From Oidiodendron maius Zn (taxonomy: Eukaryota; Ascomycota; Leotiomycetes; Myxotrichaceae), in contig KN832876.1 in assembly GCA_000827325.1 (NCBI GenBank), positions 930,001 to 994,000 on the forward strand: a stretch of DNA of 64,000 nt. Direction: 5' to 3'. Position numbers and translations under genes: made by a program. The notes below the pieces were generated by a model. The model ran no database searches and had not been told where the DNA came from. It worked only from the letters and a program-made list of their open reading frames with translations. This document shows, one piece after another, positions 22,224-32,638 of this stretch. Positions within the stretch are counted from its first letter, which is position 1. Each line of letters begins with the position of its first letter.

Positions 22224-23597
22224 TTATGCTATCTTCTCACCTAACCAATCTTGTACGTCGTACTTCTTACCCTCGCCCTCATACACCTCCAGTCCTTCAT
22301 GCTGACCCTCCTTCCAAACCCGCATAACTGCTTTCCCATCCTTTCCCACTGCTGCTCGGAACATACCGCCACAGTTAAAATCACACACAATATCACTCTC
22401 AGCGCTCCTTAGCTCCTTCACGATTTCATCCATTATCACAGTCAACTCAATCCCGATCACGCCTCCTTCTCCTTCGCCGGTTTTGCGCCAGCGATCACCT
22501 GCACTTTTGACGAGCTCGCCACCAGGGCCGGAGACCTCAGTCACAGCAGACTGCAGAGAACAACCTTTGTACCGTGCTATTGCGGACGCTGTACGCACTG
22601 CTGCCGTGCGTAGGAAGGAGTCGCCGTTCCCGGTACCCGACATAGCAGTGGAACGAAATGTGCGCGTGCTATTCTCCTCTTGTAATAACAAGGGGGTATA
22701 TGTAGAGAGGCTCGGAAGGCAATCTGCTATCATGCCTTTTAAGGCTCCGCTCAATATGAGCTGTGGCCCTGATGCTTGCAAAACCTCTGGGATGTGCGAC
22801 ATCTCCTCCCACTCTTCAGCCCAGAAACCGGCGCCAAGTGTAGGTGTATCTCCTATACGCCCTGTGAGTTTGTTCGTCATGCCTCCTGTGCTCGTCCCTG
22901 CGGTCAACACACCCTCTGCATCCAGCGCTACTGCACCACAGGTCCCCTGCGGGAAGAACTCCTCCAAGTCCCAACTCGCAACTCCTTCCCCGCTCTTCTC
23001 ATTCTCCAGGCCCCTGACATGCTCATCCCACCGGGACTGCACGAAAAAGTAGTCCGGGTCCACCATCTCCAGCCCCCACTCGGCAGCAAGCTTCTCCGCG
23101 CTGTATTTATGTAGCTGTGAGTGTCCCTGCGCGCCTGTTCCCACGAAGTCTATCATGGGCCCTCGATGCTCGCCGTTTCCGCCATCCAAGTCCTTCTCCC
23201 CGTGCAGCAACATCTCGCGGGCGAGCTTGATGGGATTCTTGACGCGCCGTAAGCCCATCACGCCGACACCGCGCTTTTTCTTGCCTCGGGACACCATGAC
23301 GGAGGCTTCGAGCTCGTTGATGCCATCGCGGGTGAAGACGGCGCCGTGGCCGGAATTGAACAGTGGGTTGTTTTCGAGCAGTGTTACGGCATAGGTTACC
23401 GTGTCGAGGGAGCTCGTAGGGGAAGAAGACGAAGGATTCGTGAGATAGTGGTGGGCATTGCAGAGGATACGGAGGAGAGTGTCGTGATACTGCTTGTATT
23501 TTGCCGGGGGCATGTTTGCAGGGAGGATGTTTCCTGCCCCGCCATGGATGACCAGGCGAGGCGTGATGGTCGGGGTGGACTGCCACTTGTAGTCCAT
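22224..23597 (-). CDS. Ntn-hydrolase L-asparaginase / isoaspartyl peptidase
   Basis: Single-exon gene of 457 residues. Members self-cleave before a Thr nucleophile and hydrolyse asparagine, isoaspartyl dipeptides or (taspase branch) proteins. Visible: LVIHGGAGNI near the N-terminus; AVTLLENNPLFNSGHGAVFT and the ELEASVMV block at about residues 70-102; the cleavage site QGTCGAVALDAEG with the presumed nucleophile Thr219; and the substrate-binding series TAGTSTGGM, NKLTGRIGDTP and GAGFWAEE. A second GTGNGDSFLR motif lies at about residue 330. Two insertions make it longer than the usual 310-350 residues: a Ser/Pro run near residue 55 and a Glu-rich stretch near 195-212. It is divergent from the small gene that starts at 24488. 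Whether it acts on free Asn or isoaspartyl peptides cannot be decided. Confidence 0.9.
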   Translation of the reverse strand: MDYKWQSTPTITPRLVIHGGAGNILPANMPPAKYKQYHDTLLRILCNAHHYLTNPSSSSPTSSLDTVTYAVTLLENNPLFNSGHGAVFTRDGINELEASVMVSRGKKKRGVGVMGLRRVKNPIKLAREMLLHGEKDLDGGNGEHRGPMIDFVGTGAQGHSQLHKYSAEKLAAEWGLEMVDPDYFFVQSRWDEHVRGLENEKSGEGVASWDLEEFFPQGTCGAVALDAEGVLTAGTSTGGMTNKLTGRIGDTPTLGAGFWAEEWEEMSHIPEVLQASGPQLILSGALKGMIADCLPSLSTYTPLLLQEENSTRTFRSTAMSGTGNGDSFLRTAAVRTASAIARYKGCSLQSAVTEVSGPGGELVKSAGDRWRKTGEGEGGVIGIELTVIMDEIVKELRSAESDIVCDFNCGGMFRAAVGKDGKAVMRVWKEGQHEGLEVYEGEGKKYDVQDWLGEKIA

Positions 23598-24487
23598 CCT
23601 CAGACTTGTGGATGTGGTCGTCTTGCCCTGCAGATATCTATGCTTAGCCTATCATCCAGAATGATCTATGGTGTTGACTACTCTCCCACTGTCCAGCGAG
23701 TCGTAGAGCTTATCAGGGTCTTATCGGTTCGGCCCATCACACGCCGGTCAGGGGCATTGACTAAGCAGAATGATCCCCTCCCGGTGCGTTCGGTGTTCAC
23801 CATAGGACCATCTCGACCTAGCCGTCACCTACTGCTGCAGCGATGGCCTACACACGATATCTACCTATACGCTGAAAGGCAGACTATTGTCTTGGCTATA
23901 TGTGTAATTAGCCATGATATATCGGGAATGGTTGCATGCTCGAGGTGCCTACCAGTGCCACTTGGTGGGGTGCTAACAGCCCCTCATTGGCATGCAGCGC
24001 CACGCTTTTCAGCTGGACAAGCTTTTACCAAGCTTCTGCCCAGTCGACGATCGTGAACCTTTCCCTTTGTGTCCAGTAATCTCCTGGATTTGGGCCGTCA
24101 ACGCCGAACTTGCAGAGATAAGGAAGCTCTTTGCATCATAGTGCAGGATGCGATCCCTCTTTCTGTCCCTCGGCCCCTCTCATGGGACTCGATCAATCTG
24201 ATCTAGTTCACGCGGCCCCATCTCCCGTGACGATTCACATGGTAGGATACCAATTTCACTAGCTCCGCTGCCCTTCACTCCTGTCGCATTAAGGACGCCA
24301 GCGAGCGGGGTATAATAATGGCCACATCTCCCCTCCCGCAGACTCCTACCTCAGTCAACGATCGCTCGTTTTAACAATTTGACAGCATAGAGTATGTGAT
24401 TCCCGCGATAACTGAGTGTGGCACAGTCATGTAACTGACTGACTTATTCTCAGAAGCCGCACGTAACCTACCTATCAATAGCTCAAA
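23598..24487. other. Divergent intergenic region, asparaginase / small gene
   Basis: About 0.9 kb between two divergently transcribed genes, so it should contain both promoters. I see no gene, RNA or repeat in it. Confidence 0.45.
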
Positions 24488-24782
24488 ATGGGTCTCGAGG
24501 ACATGATCGACGAGGTGAAGGACGTGGCCACCGGCCAGGGCGGTAACGATGGCGACAACAACGCAAACAACTCCGACGGATCCAATGATAAGACTATGGA
24601 TACCATGGTCGACTCTGGTAATTACCACCTCATAGTCCCTTTACTCGCCCACCTCAATATGACAGGAAACTGACTGTTATATTGTAGCAATTGATCAGTT
24701 CGCAAGCAAGGAGGGCCTGCCCGCTGGAGTCGACCCCGAGGTCAACAACGTCGTTAACGATGAGATCAACAAGTTCGTATAG
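24488..24782 (+). CDS. Small acidic conserved-type hypothetical protein, 74 aa
   Basis: Two exons (24488-24617 and 24688-24782) joined by a GT-AG intron give 74 residues. The product is acidic and hydrophilic, with no membrane segment or signal peptide. It begins MGLEDMIDEVKDVATG, has a central Gly/Asn/Asp-rich linker, and ends VNNVVNDEINKFV. The splice restores AIDQFASKEGLPAGVDPEV with a clean frame and the two halves are of similar charge, which supports a real gene. The two ends look like short amphipathic helices joined by a flexible linker. I do not recognise a family. A stress or hydrophilin-like role is possible but unsupported. Confidence 0.65.
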
Positions 24783-25531
24783 ATGCTCCGTTGTGAATTG
24801 CAATTCCGGAAGAGTAGTTGGATAATTGTTGAGCATATTGTGTCGGATCGTTTGCTTGATCAGAAGCCATGCGAGATATCACGTGTATTACTTCCGAATT
24901 GCAGTGTGAATGTGAATTTTAATGGGCATGTCGTAAAATTGTTCTCGTGATAACACCCTGCGTGAATATCTCTACCACCACTGTGCCTCCTCGTTTATGC
25001 TTCATTGCCAAGCCAAATCATCTCATCGTGGATGATTAATTTTTGCGAGTCTTAACCGCAATATTGACCAGCAAGTTCGGGTTATTTTCCGCGGTCATTT
25101 AGATTGTAAGCGGAGAGCGTGAGCTGGAGCATATATGTTGTAGAAGCAGTAAGGACACGGAGCGAGAGAGTTTGATTTATATGGAAATGACCAATATGGG
25201 AGTTCCTGGCTAGAAATACTAAGAGCATATAGGGGGTGAGCAGTACACATATTACTTGATAGGCAGGTTTAATACGCAAAAGTAAAGCTGACATGTGAGC
25301 AAGAATCCCTTGGGAATTGAAACTCATTATCTGATAGGGAGTATATATCTGGCTGTTTATTGGGGGGGAATCTGTTCGACGCTCAGGATTCTCTAATGAA
25401 ATACATTTTCGGTCGCTGCCAGCTTCAACACTGTGCCAAGTAATCGTTCACGATTTATCCAAAAGTATCAAATAACTTTCCTGCATAAAAGGTTAGCAAG
25501 TGCCGTACGTTGGCCTTCATATATTCTTGAC
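24783..25531. other. Convergent intergenic region
   Basis: This lies between the 3' ends of the small gene and LSB5. It is fairly AT-rich, with only short open stretches, and holds both 3' untranslated regions. I see nothing else. Confidence 0.45.
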
Positions 25532-27073
25532 TCACCATCTCGGTTCTGGCTTTTCATAAGCAGGTGTTGTAACAGCGTTACTATCCGCAAACGGGTTATC
25601 CTCATCATCATCCTCCTCCTCCTCCTCCTCTTCTTCAGTAGATTGAGGTAATGGGGGTGGCTGAGATGGCCGTGGTGGTTGAGGAGGGCGCGCCCCTGTT
25701 GTTGGGTTAGAAGGGCCTAGTTTAAGTCCAGCAAGTTGTTGTGTAGTATCGCTCTCCTTGCTCTTTTCCGTTGCAACTAAAGGTGTCAGATTTTGGAGAA
25801 TGATTGGAAGATATAACGGGCTTACGTCTATATATATGGGCTTGATGAGCTATCTCATCGTCAGAATCGCTATCTGCATCGATGGACCTGTCCAGCTGCT
25901 CAAAAGTCATCAGGGCAGTTACAAGCTCATCATTAGCATGGAGAAGGGCTCCAAGCCATTGTTCAGAGTTCACATGATGGATCTGCGAATCTAAGTTAGC
26001 GGAGCCAAGTTCTTCGAGATATAATTGTAAGTACATACATATCGCAGAATCTTCCGACGGAGAAGTTTGCAGATATCAAACTGTTGGACGGCGGCCTGGT
26101 TCTCAGATATTTGTTCCTGCTCACGATTAATCAACCTGAGAGCGTTCAAGAGGTTGGTCGATGCCACAGATGCCTCAGCAATGCAGGTCTTCATGGTTTC
26201 CTTCTCGGCCTCGAGGTTGAAAGCCTTCGTCTTCTGCTTGCCTTTCTTGTCTTTTTCTTTCTTAGTTTTCTTAGTGGCGGAGGACGAGCCAGGACCGAAG
26301 AAAGAGCTTGGCGAAGAGCTGCCACTTGCCTGAGCAGTTGTGGAAACTACGGATGAGTTTCTGGTATGAACTGGCGGCGTTGGTGCATCTTCGTTGCCTT
26401 CCTCAGCTTCAAACGGGTTTTGCTCCGTTTCGCGAAGCACTTTTGATTGCTCTTGAGTTACAACTTGCTTACGTCGAGGCAATTCCTAAAGATGCGTTAG
26501 AAAAATCACAGATTAAAGTGATGATGAACTAACGTACCTTGTAGAGATTTGCAATCTGCGAGAGACCTGGAGTATTCTTGTACTCCGCCGCCCACGATCT
26601 GAAGAGACCCTTACATTTCTCCCTCACTAAAGGATCAGAGAGATCCGAAGTGCCACAAACACGAAGGCGCTCTAATAACATTTCATCTGCAAAAGTTCGT
26701 TGAAATCGAGGCCCAGCATTCTGAATCAGCCCATCCAAAAGAACGAGGGCACGGATCTGGCGATGGACATTGCCATACTTCAGCTTCTTTCGAATTGCTC
26801 GGGCAGCTTCAGTTGGACCGGTGGCTTGAAGTTTAATGGCTTCCACCAGATCTGGAATGCCGCTCAGGTCATCCTCTTCATAGTGCTCACTAGTGAGGTT
26901 TTCGACAGCAACCGTCACAGCAGAGTATGGTTTTTTCTGTTTAGAGAAAAATAATATCAGCGACCTACGTGCTCTACTCTATGAGCTTTGTTCTTGCATG
27001 TACTATCCATTGAGCCGAATGAAATAAACTTGAAGCATATATCTCTTTGAAAAAGGCTCACCTGTGAAAACAT
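25532..27073 (-). CDS. LSB5: LSB5-like VHS/GAT-domain protein
   Basis: Five exons (27062-27073, 26538-26936, 26039-26485, 25826-25982, 25532-25776) give 419 residues. The first exon is only 12 nt and encodes MFSQ; it joins to KKPYSAVTVAVENL, the usual start of fungal Lsb5 proteins. Residues 20-140 form a VHS/ENTH-like domain (PDLVEAIKLQ, AARAIRKKLKYGNVHRQIRA, LVLLDGLIQNAGPRFQ). A Lys-rich linker follows, then a GAT-like helical domain (LLNALRLINREQEQISENQA to HANDELVTALMTFEQLDRSI). The acidic C-terminus has a Pro-rich stretch, a run of seven Glu and an NPFADSN motif. Yeast Lsb5 links ubiquitin and cargo sorting with the Las17/actin endocytic machinery at the plasma membrane; the same role is inferred here. 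It is divergent from the gene at 27903. Confidence 0.88.
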
Positions 27074-27885
27074 CTCGACAGAGTCTCACGTGAGCTCCTG
27101 AGCCGAAAACCAGAATTAAGGCCCCCGTTCAAATCGCGATGGAGACAGGCTTTGGAGCTCTAGTGGATGCTCCTGAGTAAGATATGTTGCAGAGAGTGAT
27201 GTTTTCGAGCAATACGTTTCCAAGGAATGCTAGTTGTGGGAAAGGCTGGTTTCAGCGAGGCTGGGGATGTCTTAGTTACCCCGCCACACGAGAAGACGTG
27301 GTTGAAAAGAGCGCAGGGTGTGGATAAGCTGCTAGAGGAATAGGAGAGTCGAGAAGAACTGCACAGATATACCTTGTATCAAAAATAGAGTAAACAGTAA
27401 CATTCAAGGTGGAGCAGCGAATGTAAGAAAGTTGATGGATAGAATGGACGAATTCGTGGAGCTATTCGGTACTTAAGGGCATGTGACTTTTCGGAAGCTG
27501 ACTAATCACAGCTAGCGCGGGGCAGTCCCGATAAGAATGGAGGGGTCTAAATATTCCAACCCCAGCTTTGCGACTTGACGACTCCTGCATCTTGAAACCC
27601 ATATGCTCGTCACTTTCGTCTGCAGGGCATATCAATTCACGTTATAGTTACTCAGTCAGCTCCTACTTGAAAGATTATGCCGAACAAGCAACATCGATCA
27701 CTATGCAGCATGGTGTGATGACTGGCGGCCCACAAGTGTATGTACTGTAATGCCTGTCTCCAGAAGACCCCATCTAACTCCTTTGTGTAGTAAATAGAGA
27801 GAATGGGAAACCATATATTTTATTGTTATCAATCAGAGGCAAGTTTCCATACAAGCCGCAACATCCCGAAGCTCTCTTCTTGAAA
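27074..27885. promoter_or_regulatory. Divergent promoter region, LSB5 / 723-aa gene
   Basis: About 0.8 kb between two divergent starts. It should hold two promoters and both 5' untranslated regions. I cannot assign specific factor sites. Confidence 0.4.
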
Positions 27886-27903
27886 ATGGCCAGTCAATCT
27901 TAA
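27886..27903 (+). promoter_or_regulatory. Upstream ORF of five codons abutting the main start
   Basis: ATG at 27886 opens a five-codon reading frame (MASQS) ending with TAA at 27901-27903. The last A of the stop is the first base of the ATG of the 723-aa gene, giving TAATG. If the transcript starts upstream of 27886, the main start can be reached only by leaky scanning or termination-reinitiation. Confidence 0.5.
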
Positions 27904-30074
27904 TGGATGATCTTCAAGAGGACAGCGCCAGTGAAGATTGTATATCAACTTGTAAAGAAGAAGATCCTATTCCAAAGAAAAGAAAAGTTTCCTTCGGAAA
28001 GATTGCAAGTCACGACGCAGATTACGATCAAACACTATGCCCTGAAGCAATTCGTCAAGGGCCAGCCACGAAAAAGAGAAAATATGCAGCTCAAAAGCAA
28101 GATCAATCACTTAAGTCTGTTGTGAAAGGATCGACCACGAATATTATTCCAGAATCAGCGCATACGTCAAACACTAAACAGAAGAACGAGGGCCAACCAG
28201 CTTTACAGTTCACGATACCAGATAGTCTGAAGCAGCGGAAAGAAAGCGATCTGTTATTTAACGTGAATGCCCAAATGAAACAAAAATCCCTATTTAGAAA
28301 CGCGACAATTACCAAATCTTCAAGATCTAGCGATAAAGGATCTGTACGAGAGCTTCCAAAGCAGTCTCTCATCCGGCACAAACAAGTCACGATAACTGAA
28401 CAACGGCTGAGTTTGTCAAAGTTCAGTATAGAAAAATTGGCCGCATTCACTTTCATTCCGAAAGCATCCTATCAAATACCAATGCCACGACACACATCTA
28501 CAGATGTTAGGCATAAGGAAACTTGCCTATCATCTGACTCTCAAGTTTGCCCCAGCCAAGGCCAGTTATCATCTCGTCACGGAAGCAGTTCCTGTTGCAA
28601 TAATTACATGCATGAAATCATGAGAAATTCAGCAGTGGATGGCAAGCCTGATTCAAGAAATGATCCTTTTGCAAGCTGTAAGGATAACGGTGGTAATCAT
28701 GGAGCAAGCAGAGGCCCGCACGCGAATAACTTATACAATAACGTTGATGTGGAGACTGGCGATATATCTAGAGAGGCTTTCAAAGCCTTACATACTAATA
28801 ATACATTCGACAAAGATCTAGATGGTGATGATCTCCTTGAATCTACTCGGACCAATCGGACGCCAGTCATTCTAGAGTTACCAGTACAAAAAATAGGTGG
28901 TACAACTGCAGGCTCTCCGAATCTCAGCCTTCTCCAAGTGGCCGTGAATACTTATAGCAATCCACGATATAATGGACCAGTGTTAGCTGTGAATGAATCT
29001 GAGGACGAAATTGGCACTAGTGGATGTATAATTTCAAGTACAGCTAACTTAGAGGCCGATGACGAATTCTGCATAGATGAAGAAGTTGAAGCCGAACTCC
29101 TTAATTTGGCGCACACCACAGCATCTGCTGAATTCTCAACGACCACACAGAGATATGCATCCGCCACAATTGCTGAGGGCGCGATAGGCACAATGTCTCA
29201 GGGCAGCGACATTTTTGGCAGTGCTTTCGAATTCTCTTCTAAATTTTTGGCACCTTCCGGCCCACCAAGCCTTACAGGCACTCAGCAACCCAATGATCGT
29301 AGTACACAGTCACCCATAGGTATGGTAAACCTGGAGCCCCCACTTGGGACTGACGAAGAGGACTGGAGTTTTGTACAACCTCATCAGCCGGACTTACTTA
29401 AAGATCGCACAAGGAGAGTTGCTAGTTCTTTATCTGTTTTGTTACCAAAGGTGGCTTCTGTGTCCACAAATATAAGGAATCACGCAGCTGCAAATCGGAA
29501 ATCATCAGATCCAGTACGTCCAGGTGCCGATGGCAGGTATGAACGTGAGGAGCTTAAACCGTTCGCCAGGCCGGCCTTTCCAAGCGTCATACCCGATCGG
29601 TCCCCTGTTGTTGGTTTGTCCGCGCACACGTTTCTTCGAGTATGTTTTCGGATTGGAGAGATGTATAAAGAAGGTGCAAGATGCAATGCGTTGGGCATTG
29701 ATGCGATAATCGAGCTCTTTGCTCGAGTTGGCTTCTCTTCTCGTGAGCCTAGCTCAATCAAGCAGCATTTTCAATTTTTAGATCTCTGGCATGATCGTCC
29801 CCCTCTTGCAGCCGGTATTCTGGCAAACTACAAATCAACCTCTTTAGCTGAGAGTGAAAGTAAGATATTCCTTGAAGGACCAGGTGGGAAAATGGTTAGA
29901 TGCTTAGGAAGGCTGAAAAGGAACGCCAGGCACCGTATGGGATGGATACTAAACATTATCAACATTAGGGAGACGGACTGGGAGGAGATTAGATGGACGA
30001 GGCGAATTGTAAGTGGCGACCACTCGATGTCGCACAAGGAAGATTCCAATCCTGAACCAGACTTAGAGACATGA
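27903..30074 (+). CDS. Putative nuclear protein of unknown function, 723 aa
   Basis: Intronless open frame of 723 residues that I cannot assign to a named family. The N-terminal three quarters are low-complexity and probably disordered, with many Ser, Asn and Asp. A strong monopartite nuclear localisation signal, PKKRKV, sits at about residues 24-29, and another basic cluster (KKRK) lies near 56-60. An acidic patch (DDEFCIDEEVEAEL) is at about residues 385-400. A compact, ordered C-terminal domain of roughly 160 residues starts near VIPDRSPVVGLSAHTFLRVC. It contains RIGEMYKEGARC, IELFARVGFSSRE, FLDLWHDRPP and RRIV at its end, an alternating beta-rich pattern compatible with an OB-like fold (inference). 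The chosen ATG overlaps the stop of a five-codon upstream ORF. Confidence 0.72.
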   Translation: MDDLQEDSASEDCISTCKEEDPIPKKRKVSFGKIASHDADYDQTLCPEAIRQGPATKKRKYAAQKQDQSLKSVVKGSTTNIIPESAHTSNTKQKNEGQPALQFTIPDSLKQRKESDLLFNVNAQMKQKSLFRNATITKSSRSSDKGSVRELPKQSLIRHKQVTITEQRLSLSKFSIEKLAAFTFIPKASYQIPMPRHTSTDVRHKETCLSSDSQVCPSQGQLSSRHGSSSCCNNYMHEIMRNSAVDGKPDSRNDPFASCKDNGGNHGASRGPHANNLYNNVDVETGDISREAFKALHTNNTFDKDLDGDDLLESTRTNRTPVILELPVQKIGGTTAGSPNLSLLQVAVNTYSNPRYNGPVLAVNESEDEIGTSGCIISSTANLEADDEFCIDEEVEAELLNLAHTTASAEFSTTTQRYASATIAEGAIGTMSQGSDIFGSAFEFSSKFLAPSGPPSLTGTQQPNDRSTQSPIGMVNLEPPLGTDEEDWSFVQPHQPDLLKDRTRRVASSLSVLLPKVASVSTNIRNHAAANRKSSDPVRPGADGRYEREELKPFARPAFPSVIPDRSPVVGLSAHTFLRVCFRIGEMYKEGARCNALGIDAIIELFARVGFSSREPSSIKQHFQFLDLWHDRPPLAAGILANYKSTSLAESESKIFLEGPGGKMVRCLGRLKRNARHRMGWILNIINIRETDWEEIRWTRRIVSGDHSMSHKEDSNPEPDLET

Positions 30075-30574
30075 CCAATGCGGGGTGCGGCTCTGATCTT
30101 GCTACTACAAATTGCTCGATGCCCATGGCTTGACTGACATTTAGGATCTAACCAATAGGGCTTAGATACACAAAAATTCATAACGAAATGGAAACACTTC
30201 ATTGTGAAACAAACAGACAATTCAGTTGCATTGCGTAGACACAATCGCGAAATGATACCCGAAAGGTAAAGTTCATAAGTTCGCGAGCCGATATGCCGAA
30301 CACCAGCCTATCTAAAACTTCAGCCGTGCCGCACCAAGCAATTTGATTCGGCCAGCCTGTTTTCAGCTTCAGGGATCGCTGGCGCGGCGGCGTGATTTTG
30401 CTCCCGCTTATATCAATTGACCCATCCCGCAGAAAGCCTTCTTATTCTGAACTCAGTGTTGCCTGGTGAATCTCCAATTCCACCGCCCTCCCACGTCCTT
30501 TCGCCATCTCAGTCAAACTTACTCCCCTATCCTTCCAAAATACAATACCACAGAGAGAGAATCCTCTAGCAAAG
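30075..30574. other. Intergenic region before the 207-aa gene
   Basis: About 0.5 kb. A pyrimidine-rich stretch around 30,460-30,540, with several CCTCCC and CTCCCC runs, lies just before the next start codon, as is common before fungal start sites. Nothing else was seen. Confidence 0.4.
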
Positions 30575-31308
30575 ATGAATAGGCAGCGTTATGAGCCGGT
30601 CAGTATCCCTTTCGCGATCCGTTAAATGGTTGCCTAATCACCAGCAACAGGTACCGCAAAGGGACCAGGAATTCATAAACCTCGACGCTCTTGCGAACAA
30701 CGCGAACTACCAGTATAACACCGGGCTTCCGAACTCGATTCCAACGTCTGCGGCCCCGTCATATGCTCCACCATCAATTCGCTCGATCCAGACCTCTCCC
30801 CCGCCGAGCTTCCACACCCTAAGCCGAGCGGGTACCCCTCGCGCCAACATGCGCGGAGGGGATGGTGCAGATCTCTGGGGAGTTGCGACGAGCACGGGAG
30901 GAGCATTGACCGAGGCGATCTGCACAAGCAGTGATACGCTGGAGACCATTCAGAATCTGAAGGAGAGAGTTGCGAGATTGGAAGAAAGCATTGGGCGCCT
31001 TCTTGTACGTCCTATCCGCCATAGAGGAGATACTTTCCGTAACTAACCAACGGCTCATATAGCTGGATAAGGAAGAAAAATTTGATGGAAAGTCGAATCA
31101 CTGCTGTGTGTCGTTCTCAGATGCGTCGCCCGAGATCGAGCGAATGATGGCGCGAAATGGCGACCAATGTTGTGTGACGTTCAAGAGCAGCAAGGCAGTC
31201 GATGCACGGAAGCAGAACGCAAAATATGGCGCCCTTGCGATTGGGGCAGTGACGACTATGGTCATGATTATTCTTCTTACCATTATTGCTAGCAAGAAGC
31301 AGCGATAA
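30575..31308 (+). CDS. Small coiled-coil protein with C-terminal membrane anchor, 207 aa
   Basis: Three exons (30575-30598, 30651-31004, 31063-31308) give 207 residues. The first exon encodes just MNRQRYEP; its donor is GTCAGT rather than the usual GTAAGT. The N-terminal half is Pro/Ser/Thr-rich and probably disordered. A short heptad-like helix, TLETIQNLKERVARLEESIG, lies at about residues 104-123. A single hydrophobic segment (ALAIGAVTTMVMIILLTIIA) is followed by the basic tail SKKQR, so the protein should be tail-anchored with its N-terminus in the cytosol. SNARE-like topology is suggestive, but the heptad stretch is too short and lacks the central layer glutamine or arginine context. The family is not recognised. 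Confidence 0.7.
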
Positions 31309-32638
31309 GGCTCGGATTTAGCTAGATATGAATGATGGCATGTTATGAAACGGTGAATTAATGGCTGGGGTGGGTATTGGGAGTACAACTGGACTTGTGC
31401 TTTTACAGGAGGCGTTTTGATGGGCATAATTGGGATATATGATATCCCCGATCTGCATGTACCTAGGCATTTATATCTGTATTTCGAATAGTAGATCAGA
31501 CTTATATAAACTCTATATTAACTCTTCTAAAGGCTGCCATGTGAATTTCAGCTCTCCACTTGACCAGGCCACTTCTCTTTTAGAAACTCTAGTACGAAAG
31601 GAGGTACCATTGTCTTAATGCCGGGGACCGATTCTCTGGCTGTTCTTCAGATCTCGTCATTCTCCTTGGCAGACTACGTTGAAGCACAGAATTCATTTAA
31701 TATTAGCATCTAGGTACTTAGAGTTCAGTCAAGGGTTAGATAAGGCTATAGAACAAAGAGATATGTCGTTTCCTACATTTTTGATTGCTATCTTCATTTT
31801 AAATACCATTAAATTTGAATTCAGTTATAATGCCACAGGCTTAGAATCACTTCCGTCGTGAAAGGAATAGGCCCGGCTTCGGATCTCTTCGTGTACATGC
31901 ACAACGCAACGCAACCTACCTCGCATATATAGATAATCTCCTTGACGAGCCATCTTCTGCTTCTTCCTTCATTGCCTTCTTGGCACCAGTCTGTAAGGTC
32001 GCGATATGGAAACTCGATGGCGTCATGAGCGATCGGTTCGTCTCGAGTGAACAACACTAAGAGTCTTCAACTCCTTCCCTCTCCACAGGGCTCCAATTGC
32101 ATTGAGCAGAATATCTCATCGGTGTAGTGAGTGCTAATCGCATCTGTATATCGCAAGAGTCAGAATTTGCCGGCAAGACATAAAGATGAAGTATATGACG
32201 ATAGTACCTGGCATCGCGTTCAAGCAATTTTGTGGAGAGGCGGAATCTGGAAATGCCGGACCGCCCACCGGCGCCTCAAACTGTGGGTTCTCCTCAATTC
32301 CATTAGTTGTAATGTTAAGAGAGTAGCTTTATTCTGTCAAGAACGTAGCCATGGGAAGCAAGAAGTTTCCGGGACAGAGATGAAGAATAAGCGGCATCCT
32401 CGGTTATAACTCACAAGTCCCCGCCTTTTAGCGACCAAGATTAAGGAAATTGGGGTGTAAGCCTACCAAAACTCTTATAAGAGCGCAATGATTGCCGTTG
32501 AAGTGAATGAACGACTTTCCGTCCTTTTTGTTTCTTCTCCTATATCTGTATTACATTTCAACTACTGTTGCGCAGCCGTGCTGTTATAAGTATTCTCTAC
32601 CTAATTCAGAACGCTTCGCTCACATATCAACAACGACG
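31309..32638. other. Long intergenic region, no gene recognised
   Basis: About 1.3 kb between the membrane-anchored protein gene and the enoyl-CoA isomerase gene. It contains only short open stretches without motifs. It includes the isomerase promoter; I could not place a reliable TATA box. Confidence 0.45.
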
